A DNA stretch of 7,212 bases, taken from the NCBI GenBank assembly GCA_047618505.1, contig JBLHLB010000211.1:1-7212 (forward strand), read 5' to 3'. Below the pieces are notes generated by a model. It had not been told where the DNA came from, searched no databases, and was given only the letters and a program-made list of their open reading frames with translations. Positions 1 to 6,823 of the stretch are shown here, piece after piece (the stretch's first letter is position 1; the number at the start of each line of letters is the position of its first letter). This DNA is from JBLHLB01 sp047618505. GTDB lineage: Bacteria > Planctomycetota > UBA1135 > GCA-002686595. The translations under genes and the position numbers were made by a program.

Positions 1-764
1 CCAAGGGTGGTCGCATCGCCGGTGACATCCAGGAGGTCGTCCACCGCCTGGAAGGCCTGGCCCAGAAGGTCGCCATAGCGACGGGCCTGGGCACGTTGGA
101 CCTCGGACGCACCGGCCGCCAGGGCTCCCAACTCAGCTGAGGCGCGAAAAAGAGCGGCGGTCTTTCGCAGGTGCATGTCCCCGATCGCCTCGCGGGTCGC
201 GGCCCTACGATTCTCCTCGTCCGCCGCCTCAAGGGACAGGTCTAACACTTGACCTCCCACCATGCCGTCTGCTCCTGCGGCCTGGGCCAGGACGATCACG
301 CCTTCTCGTCCGAGGGGCAGGTCCGCGCCGGCTAGTGCTTCAAATGCCAGAGCCTGGAGCGCATCGCCTACCAGAACCGCGGTTGCTTCGTCATAGGCCA
401 CGTGAACCGTGGGACGTCCGCGACGCAAGTCGTCATCGTCCATGCAGGGCAGGTCATCGTGCACGAGGCTGTAGGTGTGAATCAACTCGATCGCCAGGGC
501 CGCAGGGACGGCGCTCTCATCCGTGCCCCCTAGACCTGCGCATACCGCACGCACAACCGCGGGCCGTAGGCGTTTGCCGCCGGCGAGCAGCGCATGTCGC
601 ATGGCTTGGTAGAGCGGACGCGGATGTTCCTCCGCAACGGGCATAAAGTTCTCCAAGGCCTCCTCCGCCCAGAGAGCGCTCTCCCGTAACCACCTCCCAA
701 GGTCGTCCACTTCTGAAATAGACGCCTGCGACTCTGGGCCGCGACCTGATCCCTTGGATTCCAT
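1..764 (-). CDS. ispA: Farnesyl diphosphate synthase (polyprenyl synthetase family), 3' end cut by window edge
   Basis: The product should condense isopentenyl diphosphate with dimethylallyl and geranyl diphosphate to give C15 farnesyl diphosphate in the cytosol. The first 254 residues are visible, and about 45 are missing compared with the usual ~300. Visible motifs are GGKR at residues 62-65, the first aspartate-rich motif DDLPCMD at 103-109 followed by further Asp and an RRG, MVGGQ at 168-172, the H198/K201-T202 region, and the second aspartate motif DDLLD at 242-246. The residue five before the first motif is Tyr, as in E. coli IspA; an aromatic there normally limits the chain to C15, so FPP is inferred rather than geranylgeranyl diphosphate. 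The ATG at 764-762 is preceded by AAGGA with an 11-nt spacer. The gene starts 41 nt after the xseB stop, so the two are probably co-transcribed. Confidence 0.95.
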   Translation of the reverse strand, partial: MESKGSGRGPESQASISEVDDLGRWLRESALWAEEALENFMPVAEEHPRPLYQAMRHALLAGGKRLRPAVVRAVCAGLGGTDESAVPAALAIELIHTYSLVHDDLPCMDDDDLRRGRPTVHVAYDEATAVLVGDALQALAFEALAGADLPLGREGVIVLAQAAGADGMVGGQVLDLSLEAADEENRRAATREAIGDMHLRKTAALFRASAELGALAAGASEVQRAQARRYGDLLGQAFQAVDDLLDVTGDATTL

Positions 765-775
765 GTGGACCGATT

Positions 776-780
776 TCCTT
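776..780 (-). promoter_or_regulatory. Shine-Dalgarno-like AAGGA of ispA
   Basis: AAGGA reads on the minus strand 11 nt before the ATG at 764. The spacing is slightly long, but no other in-frame ATG lies nearby, so it supports this start. Confidence 0.4.
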
Positions 781-805
781 GGCTGCTGCGGTGATCGGGT
801 TGGAG

Positions 806-1081
806 CTAGCGACCGCCGTGATCCGCCGCAAAGTCCGGATCGTCCGCCAGGGGAGTCAGGACCGATTCCGCCTCACGCCCAAGCTCTTCCACCCGCGCTC
901 GATAACCCTGGAGCGTTGCATGGCAACCCTTCAGGAGCGCGATGCCCTGCTGGTAACGATCGATCGAATCCTCAAGACCAAGCCCGCCACCCTCGAGTTC
1001 ACGCACGATGCCTTCGAGACTTTCCAAGCGTGCATCGAAGGGAGCTGCGTCGTCTTGTTTTGTTTCCTTGGGAGGGACCAT
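806..1081 (-). CDS. xseB: Exodeoxyribonuclease VII small subunit
   Basis: This 91-residue protein is the small subunit of exonuclease VII. In the known family several XseB copies bind one catalytic XseA, and the complex degrades single-stranded DNA to oligonucleotides in the cytoplasm. The sequence shows the family's two-helix pattern: FDARLESLEGIVRELE at about residues 15-30, a short GGGLGLEDS turn at 31-39, then a long amphipathic helix beginning DRYQQGIALLK at 41-51. A charged tail of about 20 residues follows. The length is at the upper end of the usual 70-90. ATG at 1081 was chosen because similarity begins just after it; no clear ribosome-binding site is visible. The same frame stays open upstream for 132 more codons, but that stretch is largely antisense to the next gene and looks unrelated to XseB. 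No xseA lies in this window. Probable operon with ispA. Confidence 0.92.
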   Translation of the reverse strand: MVPPKETKQDDAAPFDARLESLEGIVRELEGGGLGLEDSIDRYQQGIALLKGCHATLQGYRARVEELGREAESVLTPLADDPDFAADHGGR

Positions 1082-1254
1082 AGCGGAAGTGTAACCAGCA
1101 CCTGGGGCCGGGGGGATCGCCAGCCCAGCAAAGTCGGAGGCCTCGCGCCAGGTTGGACGGCCGGGATCCGCCCCATACGACTTCTTGACCAGGGTTACGC
1201 ACAATTCGACGCCTTGAAATTGCCCCGGAACGCGCCATATGGCATTCCCCAGGG
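1082..1254. other. Divergent intergenic region between xseB and the TMTC-like gene
   Basis: This 173-nt gap should hold the promoters for both the leftward xseB-ispA pair and the rightward TMTC-like/ppx pair. A TTGACC at 1185-1190 resembles a -35 hexamer on the plus strand, but no good -10 follows at 16-18 nt, so I do not call a promoter. I see no tRNA, convincing small ORF or strong hairpin here. Confidence 0.5.
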
Positions 1255-3051
1255 GTGAAGCGCCCGCCCCCCCTCGCCCTGTGTCTGCTGCTGCCGCTCC
1301 TGGTGGCGGTCTGTGCCTGGGCCCCATCGACCCTAGCCCGAGACTTCGCCTTCGATGACCGCGAGGCCATCGTGGGAAATCCAGTGGTCGAAGGCTCCCT
1401 GCCGGCGCGTGAGGCCTTCCTGCGGGACTACTGGCACCACATCGGAGACGCGGGGCACTACCGGCCGTTGGCAACACTCTCGCTGCGTGCGGATCACGCG
1501 CAGTTCGACACCTGGGTCGTGGGCTACCACCTCAAGAATCTCTTCCTGCAGATCCTGGTCGTTGGGTTGGCCTGCGCCTTGACCTTGACCCACTTCGAGC
1601 GGCCACGAGTGGTGCTCCTAGGTCTTTCAGTCTTCGCCGCGCATCCAGCCCTGGCGGACTCGGTGGCCTGGGTCTCCGGACGCACTTCGATGTTAGGTGC
1701 AATGGGGCCAATTTTTGGGGCCATCCTGATCACCACCGCCCTGCGTTTGCACTCGAAGAGAACTGCTCTGACCCTAGCGGTCGTCGGTGGTGCCCTGGGC
1801 TTGATCAGCGGGCTACTCGGTAAGGAAGAGGCGATTGTTTTCCCCCTGCTCTACTGGCTCCTTAGTTGGAGACGATCCAGAGCTGTGGCCGTTGCTTCGC
1901 TGGTTGGCTCGCTCATCGGATTGGCGTGCTACCTAAGTCTGCGCGCACGCGCCCTGGGTTCACCCCTTCCCTCGGCGCCCTTTGCTCCCCTCGCGGGCGA
2001 ACCTATCGGTACCCGCCTGCTCTTCGCCGGCCGTGGTCTCTTGGAAGCAGGTCGCCTGGCCATCGCTCCCTTTCACTTCCCCCCCAACTACCGCGCGGCC
2101 CCCGGACTCTCGCCGGGCGCAATGCCGGCACAATGGGCCTGGGCGGGTTGGGTGGGATACCTGGGGGCGTTGACCCTTGGGGGACACTTGCTTTGGAAGA
2201 ACTACGGGTTGGTCGGCGGCGGTGCACGGGCACGTATCGCGGCAGGTGGTGGAATCCTCCTGGCCTTGGTCGCCTGGGCCCCCTTCACTCAAATTGTCCC
2301 GGCAGGGGAGATCTTCGCGCCACGCTTCCTCTATCTTCCGCTCCTGTTCCTATCCCCCGCCCTTGGGATGCTGATGCTCAAGTTACCGCGCGGCGTGATT
2401 GCGCTCGTTCTGTTGGGGCTTTGCAGCGGTGCTTGGCGAAGCTCGGCGAGCTATGTAGACCGTGAAAACTACGCGCGCGCCATACTTGCCCACATCCCCG
2501 ACGATGTCGGCGCCTGGAACGATCTTGGTCTGGCCCTCGAGGAAACGGGGCATGTGCAAGAAGCCGCGGAAGCTTGGCAAGAAGGACTAGCACGGGATAG
2601 TAACTACGCACGCATTTGGTCAAATCTCGGGCGACATCAGTTGGCCAGCGGACTCCTGGAGGAGGCGGAAACAAGCCTGCGCAGGGCCGTTGCAAATTCG
2701 AAACGAAACCCCATCGCACGTTGCAACTTGGGCGCCCTGCTGCTGCGCCAGGGGCGCGCGGCGGAGGCGGAAGAGGCCTACTTGGATGCAGCACGAATCG
2801 CCCCGGGGATGGCACCGGCTTGGCGCGGTCTGGCAAATGCGCGCCTGCGCCTTGGAAAGTTGACGGAGTGCGGCACAGCATTAGGGGAAGCCCTCGCCCA
2901 GGATCCGACTGACGGCCTGGCAATAGCCATCGGAATGCGTCTGAAGCGCACGCTTGAAAATCCAGGGGCAGCCACCCAAGGTGCTCAGGAACCTGGAGAC
3001 GCCGCGGCCAATGCGGCAGGATCCCTGGAGATTGAGGACGCACCAAAATGA
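1255..3051 (+). CDS. TMTC-like GT-C family membrane protein with C-terminal TPR repeats
   Basis: This 598-residue protein pairs a multi-spanning membrane half with a soluble TPR half. It has an N-terminal membrane segment (about 7-24) and roughly nine or ten further hydrophobic segments up to residue 396. Four TPR units occupy about 416-450, 451-485, 486-519 and 520-553, ahead of an Ala/Gly-rich tail. Family signatures are an FDD at 33-35 in the first external loop, YRPL at 69-72, YHLKN at 91-95, HP at 130-131 with a following VAWVSGR, GKEE at 189-192, and an APRFLYLP stretch at 355-362. These match the layout of eukaryotic TMTC1-4, which are GT-C enzymes moving mannose from dolichyl-phosphate-mannose to proteins. 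By analogy the Asp pair would be catalytic and a polyprenyl-phosphate sugar the donor, but substrate and activity are inferred. The start is GTG with only a weak upstream AGGG. Its stop overlaps the ppx start. Confidence 0.78.
   Translation: MKRPPPLALCLLLPLLVAVCAWAPSTLARDFAFDDREAIVGNPVVEGSLPAREAFLRDYWHHIGDAGHYRPLATLSLRADHAQFDTWVVGYHLKNLFLQILVVGLACALTLTHFERPRVVLLGLSVFAAHPALADSVAWVSGRTSMLGAMGPIFGAILITTALRLHSKRTALTLAVVGGALGLISGLLGKEEAIVFPLLYWLLSWRRSRAVAVASLVGSLIGLACYLSLRARALGSPLPSAPFAPLAGEPIGTRLLFAGRGLLEAGRLAIAPFHFPPNYRAAPGLSPGAMPAQWAWAGWVGYLGALTLGGHLLWKNYGLVGGGARARIAAGGGILLALVAWAPFTQIVPAGEIFAPRFLYLPLLFLSPALGMLMLKLPRGVIALVLLGLCSGAWRSSASYVDRENYARAILAHIPDDVGAWNDLGLALEETGHVQEAAEAWQEGLARDSNYARIWSNLGRHQLASGLLEEAETSLRRAVANSKRNPIARCNLGALLLRQGRAAEAEEAYLDAARIAPGMAPAWRGLANARLRLGKLTECGTALGEALAQDPTDGLAIAIGMRLKRTLENPGAATQGAQEPGDAAANAAGSLEIEDAPK
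3034..3037 (+). promoter_or_regulatory. Shine-Dalgarno-like GAGG of ppx inside the upstream gene
   Basis: GAGG (GAGGA to 3038) lies 10 nt before the ppx ATG and within the last codons of the TMTC-like gene. It supports the start that overlaps the upstream stop codon as ATGA. Confidence 0.5.
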
Positions 3052-4598
3052 GCACGCACCAGGATCCGCAACACTACCCTCGACACGACGGGCCACGACC
3101 GGACGGGGATTCGAACGCTGAGCCCGATTCCATTGCGGCTGTTGACTTGGGATCCAACAGCTTCCACCTGGTTATTGCGCGTGTTGGGCAAGAACTGACG
3201 GTTATCGATCGCATGCGCGATCCAGTGCGCATCGCAGCGGGATTAGATCACCATGATCGCCTTTCCCCTGAAAAGTTAGAACGCGCCTTGGCTTGCCTGG
3301 AGCGCTTTGGGCAACGGCTCCAGGGCTTGCCCATCTCGGCGGTCCGTGCCGTTGGTACACAGACCCTCCGGCGCGCAGTCGAGCCCCCCGATCTCGTGGA
3401 GCGCATGAGCACGGCCTTGGGCTTCCCCATTGAAGTTCTGCCCGGCCCCGAAGAAGCGCGCCTGATCTACCTCGGAGTCGCCCACGATTCGCCGCGGGTT
3501 GGCCGACGCCTGGTGATCGACATCGGTGGAGGTAGCACGGAATGCATCCTCGGAGAAGGCTTCACATCAATCTTCACCGACAGCCTCGCCATGGGTTGCG
3601 TGACCTTTAGCCAGAAGTTCTTCCCTGGGAATCGAATCACGCCCATCGCAATGCAGGGCGCTGTGTTAGCGGCGCGCATGGAGCTCGAACCTCTTGAGCA
3701 ACGCTTTATCAGCACCGGTTGGGACGAAGCCGTGGGCGCCTCCGGGACCGTCAACGCGGTGGCGGAGATCTTCCGAGCAAACAAGTGGTCCGAAGGCACG
3801 ATTCACCTCGCCGGTCTGCAGAAGCTGCGCGACCTCTGTCTGCGGGAAGGTGACGCGGAGAAGCTCGCCATCCTCGGCCTACAGGTGGAACGCAAGCCCA
3901 TCATCGCCGGCGGCATCGCAATCCTCTTGGGTGTATTCCAAGCCCTCGGATTACAGCAGCTTGAGCCTGTCAAGGCCGCTCTTCGCGAAGGCTTGCTCTA
4001 TGACCTGATAGGCCGTATACGCCACGAAGATGTACGGGATCGCACGATCCGCGCTCTCTCGGAACGTTATCAGGTGGATACAGATCAGGCCTATCGCGTC
4101 GAGCGTACGGCCTTGATATTGATGGACGCCAGCCTGGACGCCTGGGGGCTGCCCCCCATCGAAGGACGACGACTTTTGATCTGGGCAGCGCGCCTGCACG
4201 AGGTAGGCCTCGCCATCGCCTTCAGTGGTCAACACAAGCACGGCGCCTACATCCTTGCGAATTCGAACCTGCCGGGATTTTCGCGCGGGGATCAGGCATC
4301 CCTTGCGACCTTGGTGCGCCTGCAGCGGCGCAAGTTGAACCGCGAGCTTCTTGCGCACCTGGCCGAGGGGTCGCGCGACATGATCCTGCGCCTCGCGTTA
4401 CTCCTGCGCGTCGCCGTCAGGCTCCACCGCGCGCGCAGCACCTCTGCTCTGCCCTCCTTTGTCGCCTCGGCCAAGCCCGCCGGGCTGCGATTGGATTTCC
4501 CCGAGCGCTGGATCTATGAGCATCCCCTGACTGCCGCGGACCTGGAAGAAGAGCGGATCTCCCTCGCCGGCGTTGGCCTCACGTTCAACTTCAGCTGA
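3048..4598 (+). CDS. ppx: Ppx/GppA family phosphatase, probable exopolyphosphatase
   Basis: The product is expected to release phosphate processively from the ends of inorganic polyphosphate; family members may instead, or also, hydrolyse pppGpp. At 516 residues it is close to E. coli Ppx (513). The ASKHA-fold half shows AVDLGSNSFH at 31-40, GPEEARLI at 133-140 with the catalytic-base glutamate candidate E135/E136, and DIGGGSTE at 158-165. The C-terminal half carries the HD-like helical domain (LHEVGL at 383-388, HKHGAYIL at 396-403, LQRRK near 425-429) and ends in the family-typical WIYEHPLTAADLEEE segment at 488-502. The intact ending shows that the plus-strand frame is the conserved one across the region shared with ppk1. 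The ATG overlaps the upstream stop by 4 nt. Ppx is preferred to GppA because of the facing ppk1, but sequence alone does not settle it. Confidence 0.9.
   Translation: MSTHQDPQHYPRHDGPRPDGDSNAEPDSIAAVDLGSNSFHLVIARVGQELTVIDRMRDPVRIAAGLDHHDRLSPEKLERALACLERFGQRLQGLPISAVRAVGTQTLRRAVEPPDLVERMSTALGFPIEVLPGPEEARLIYLGVAHDSPRVGRRLVIDIGGGSTECILGEGFTSIFTDSLAMGCVTFSQKFFPGNRITPIAMQGAVLAARMELEPLEQRFISTGWDEAVGASGTVNAVAEIFRANKWSEGTIHLAGLQKLRDLCLREGDAEKLAILGLQVERKPIIAGGIAILLGVFQALGLQQLEPVKAALREGLLYDLIGRIRHEDVRDRTIRALSERYQVDTDQAYRVERTALILMDASLDAWGLPPIEGRRLLIWAARLHEVGLAIAFSGQHKHGAYILANSNLPGFSRGDQASLATLVRLQRRKLNRELLAHLAEGSRDMILRLALLLRVAVRLHRARSTSALPSFVASAKPAGLRLDFPERWIYEHPLTAADLEEERISLAGVGLTFNFS
4398..4598. other. 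Tail-to-tail antisense overlap of ppx and ppk1 reading frames
   Basis: The last 67 codons of ppx, including its stop, lie opposite the last 67 codons of ppk1, including its stop. On the ppx side the encoded residues are conserved family sequence. On the ppk1 side they form a Gly/Arg-rich tail that starts just after the usual Ppk1 end. No intergenic terminator exists between the two genes, so each transcript must end inside the other gene. Confidence 0.85.
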
Positions 4599-6680
4599 GG
4601 CGCCAAGCTCTGCCATCAATTCCAACTGGGCGTTGCGGGATCCGGTGCCCTGGCTGCGGGCCCGTGTATAGCTCCCATCACTCCCTAGGATCCAAGCCTG
4701 GGTGTCGTCCTCGAGGTGCAATTCGAGGCCTTCGCGCAGGACCCGCGCTTTGAGCTTCTCATCCTCAACAGGAAAGGCCGTTTCAATCCGCCGGCTGAGA
4801 TTGCGCCCCATCCAATCTGCACTTGAGAGCCAAACCTCACGAGCGCCTTCTGCCTCGAAGAAGAAGACGCGAGTGTGTTCCAGGAAACGCCCGATCAGGG
4901 AGCGCACTCGAATGCTCTCCGAAACCCCTACAACACCTGGGCGCAGGCGGCAGATGCCGCGCACGATCAAATCAATCTCCACGCCCGCCTGGGAAGCGCG
5001 ATAGAGGGACCGAATGACATCCGGTTCCGTCAGGGCATTCAATTTCGCGACGATCCGCGCGGGACGCCCTGCACGGGCGGCCGACTCCTCGCGCTTGATC
5101 TTCTTTAGTAGAGTGGAGTGCAGGGTGAACGGCGCCTGCAGCATCTTGTTGAGTTTCGTTGCGCGCCCTAGCCCAGTCAGCTGCTGGAAGAGCGCCTGCA
5201 CATCCGCGGCGATATCCTGGCGCGAAGTCAGGAGCCCAAAATCAGTGTAGGTCCGCGCCGTTCCGGGGTGATAGTTTCCAGTCCCGAGGTGCACGTAGTT
5301 CCGCAGCCCATCTGCTTCCCGCCGCACCACGAGTAGCATCTTCGAGTGTGTCTTGTAGCCAACAACACCGTAGACCACGTTGGCACCGGCGTCTTGGAGA
5401 CGAGTGGCAAGTTCGATGTTACGGGCTTCGTCGAAGCGCGCTCTGAGCTCCACGACCACGGTCACTTCCTTGCCGGAACGCGCTGCTTCGATTAGTGAAT
5501 TCACCAGCAGCGAATCCTCAACAGTTCGGTAGACAGTCAGCCGCACCGCTAGGACAGCTGGGTCCTGGGCCGCCTGGCGCAGCAACTCCAACACGGGCCC
5601 AAAGGACTGAAAGGGATGATGCAGAAGTTCGTCCCCCTGGCGCAGGGTCGCGAAGATATCTCGGTCGGGGTGTAAACGCTTGCGCGTCCCAGGGACGAAC
5701 GACGGGTACTTCAGGTCAGGCCTGTCGACGAGTTCGTGGATCGCCGCCAAACGATGCAGGTTCACTGGTCCGTTCACGCGGTAGACCGAGTCAGCCCCGA
5801 GCTGCACGCGCGCGACGATTTCCTGGGCGACTCCCTCATCGCAGTTCTCCGCCACTTCAAGCCGGACAGCCTCACCATACTTGCGCGCTAGAAGCTCTCC
5901 CTTAAGGGTCTTGAGCAGGTCCTCGGTCTCTTCTTCATCCACCCATAGGTCGCTGTTGCGGGTCACGCGAAATTGGTGGCTGCCACGCACCTTCATGCCC
6001 GGAAAGAGCGCACCGATGTTCGCGTGGATGACCGACGAGAGCATCACAAAGTCATGCCCCTCGGTTGCGATCTCTTGCGGCAAGAGCAGCACGCGCGGCA
6101 GCGAGCGCGGCACTTGCATGACCGCCATGTCCGAGTTACGCCCAAAGGCGTCCTTGCCCTCAAGCTCCATAATGAAGGACAAGCCCTTGTTCAGCACTCG
6201 CGGAAATGGGTGCGCGGGATCGAGTCCCAGGGGAGTCAAAACCGGGAGGACATCAAACTCAAAGAAGCGCTGTACCCAATCTCGCTGGGCCGTGGTCCAT
6301 TCCGATCGGCGCAGGAGTCGAATGCCCTCCTTAGCCAGGGCCGGTAGCAGGACCTCCTGCAGCACATGATATTGGTCGTGCACCAACTCCTGGGCGACCC
6401 GGCCGATACGCCGCAGCTGTTCCTGTGGCGGAAGCGCATCCGGTCCCACTCCGCCGACTCCAAACTCCACCTGCTGCTTGAGCCCGGCTACCCGGATCTC
6501 GAAGAACTCATCCAGGTTTGAACTGGAGATCGTCAGGAAGCGCAGTCGCTCCAGCAACGGCGTCTCGGGATTCTTGGCCTGCTCCAAGACACGCCGGTTG
6601 AACTCCAACAACGACAGCTCGCGGTTGAAGTAGAGAGCAGGGTCCGCAAGCGCGGAGTCCTCGGGATCAGCGTGGCTCAT
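4398..6680 (-). CDS. ppk1: Polyphosphate kinase 1
   Basis: Ppk1 reversibly polymerises the ATP gamma-phosphate into inorganic polyphosphate, usually at the membrane. From ATG at 6680 the protein has 760 residues in the N, H, C1 and C2 domain order. Key residues sit at a constant +10 offset from E. coli Ppk: N55 (SSNLDEFFE, ATP binding), R385 (VYRTVEDS) and R415 (RARFDEAR) for Mg/phosphate, H445 (YKTHSK, the phosphorylated histidine), H464 (YVHLGTGNYH) and H602 (EHTRVFFFE). Family similarity ends near residue 691 (NAQLELMAEL), about where E. coli's 688-residue enzyme ends. Residues 695-760 are an unusual extension lying antisense to the ppx 3' end. The frame also opens from a GTG at 6794 (38 more residues), but similarity begins only around Y17, so the ATG is preferred; neither start has an ideal ribosome-binding site. 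It lies 143 nt downstream of a sugar-kinase gene. Confidence 0.97.
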   Translation of the reverse strand: MSHADPEDSALADPALYFNRELSLLEFNRRVLEQAKNPETPLLERLRFLTISSSNLDEFFEIRVAGLKQQVEFGVGGVGPDALPPQEQLRRIGRVAQELVHDQYHVLQEVLLPALAKEGIRLLRRSEWTTAQRDWVQRFFEFDVLPVLTPLGLDPAHPFPRVLNKGLSFIMELEGKDAFGRNSDMAVMQVPRSLPRVLLLPQEIATEGHDFVMLSSVIHANIGALFPGMKVRGSHQFRVTRNSDLWVDEEETEDLLKTLKGELLARKYGEAVRLEVAENCDEGVAQEIVARVQLGADSVYRVNGPVNLHRLAAIHELVDRPDLKYPSFVPGTRKRLHPDRDIFATLRQGDELLHHPFQSFGPVLELLRQAAQDPAVLAVRLTVYRTVEDSLLVNSLIEAARSGKEVTVVVELRARFDEARNIELATRLQDAGANVVYGVVGYKTHSKMLLVVRREADGLRNYVHLGTGNYHPGTARTYTDFGLLTSRQDIAADVQALFQQLTGLGRATKLNKMLQAPFTLHSTLLKKIKREESAARAGRPARIVAKLNALTEPDVIRSLYRASQAGVEIDLIVRGICRLRPGVVGVSESIRVRSLIGRFLEHTRVFFFEAEGAREVWLSSADWMGRNLSRRIETAFPVEDEKLKARVLREGLELHLEDDTQAWILGSDGSYTRARSQGTGSRNAQLELMAELGASAEVEREANAGEGDPLFFQVRGSQGMLIDPALGEIQSQPGGLGRGDKGGQSRGAARAVEPDGDAQE

Positions 6681-6703
6681 GGGAAGTCGGGCTCTGCAGC
6701 AAC

Positions 6704-6717
6704 CCCCAATTTCGGGG
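6704..6717 (-). repeat. Small inverted repeat (CCCC/GGGG, 6-nt loop) before ppk1
   Basis: Four G-C pairs close a 6-nt AT-rich loop, 24 nt upstream of the ppk1 ATG. There is no following T-run, so it is not a standard terminator. It could be a weak leader hairpin or chance. Confidence 0.2.
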
Positions 6718-6729
6718 ACTATTTGCGGG

Positions 6730-6746
6730 GTCCTATGGAGTCCTAT
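6730..6746 (-). repeat. Perfect 7-bp direct repeat ATAGGAC-N3-ATAGGAC upstream of ppk1
   Basis: On the minus strand ATAGGAC occurs at 6746-6740 and again at 6736-6730, a 10-nt period matching about one helical turn. A degenerate third copy, ATAGTCC, follows at 6722-6716. The repeats sit 50-66 nt before the ppk1 ATG. Tandem 7-bp half-sites in phase are the layout used by PhoB/OmpR-type response regulators, although the PhoB box has an 11-bp period and a different sequence. An operator is an inference. Confidence 0.35.
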
Positions 6747-6823
6747 TCGACCGGTTGCAGCTCCCCGCTGGAGGATTAGATCCCCGGGCCGCACGACTCC
6801 TTAGGCAAGGCGAGGCGGGATTC

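Larger units (their letters stand above)
6681..6823 (-). promoter_or_regulatory. Probable ppk1 upstream/leader region
   Basis: This 143-nt gap separates the PfkB-family kinase stop from the ppk1 ATG. It contains a perfect 7-bp direct repeat and a short GC hairpin, both listed separately. I see no convincing -35/-10 pair and no terminator with a T-tract, so whether ppk1 has its own promoter or is read from the kinase gene is open. Confidence 0.35.

Noticed and set aside
335..646. Plus-strand open frame opposite ispA
   Set aside because: It is Arg/Pro-rich and antisense to the conserved aspartate-rich motif region of IspA; a composition artefact.
1185..1213. TTGACC as a -35 element for the TMTC-like/ppx transcript
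   Set aside because: The hexamer 17 nt downstream is GACGCC, which is not a credible -10; without it the match could be chance.
806..1477. A 223-codon minus-strand frame that contains xseB
   Set aside because: Only the last 91 codons resemble XseB. The upstream part lies largely antisense to the signature-bearing N-terminus of the TMTC-like protein and shows no family motif, so it is an open shadow frame in GC-rich DNA.
2378..3055. Long minus-strand open frame (225 codons) opposite the TPR region
   Set aside because: Its sequence is low in recognisable structure, and the plus strand encodes clear TPR repeats over the same bases; treated as a GC-rich shadow.
3048..4598. GppA (pppGpp phosphatase) as the sole identity of the Ppx/GppA protein
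   Set aside because: Motifs are shared by both subfamilies. The facing ppk1 and the ~516-residue length favour Ppx, but the activity against pppGpp remains possible.
5881..6369. Plus-strand 162-codon open frame within ppk1
   Set aside because: It is Ser/Arg-rich and antisense to a conserved Ppk1 domain; no ribosome-binding site or family motif seen.
6704..6717. CCCC/GGGG hairpin as a terminator for the sugar-kinase gene
   Set aside because: The stem has only four pairs, no T-tract follows, and it lies more than 100 nt past the stop.
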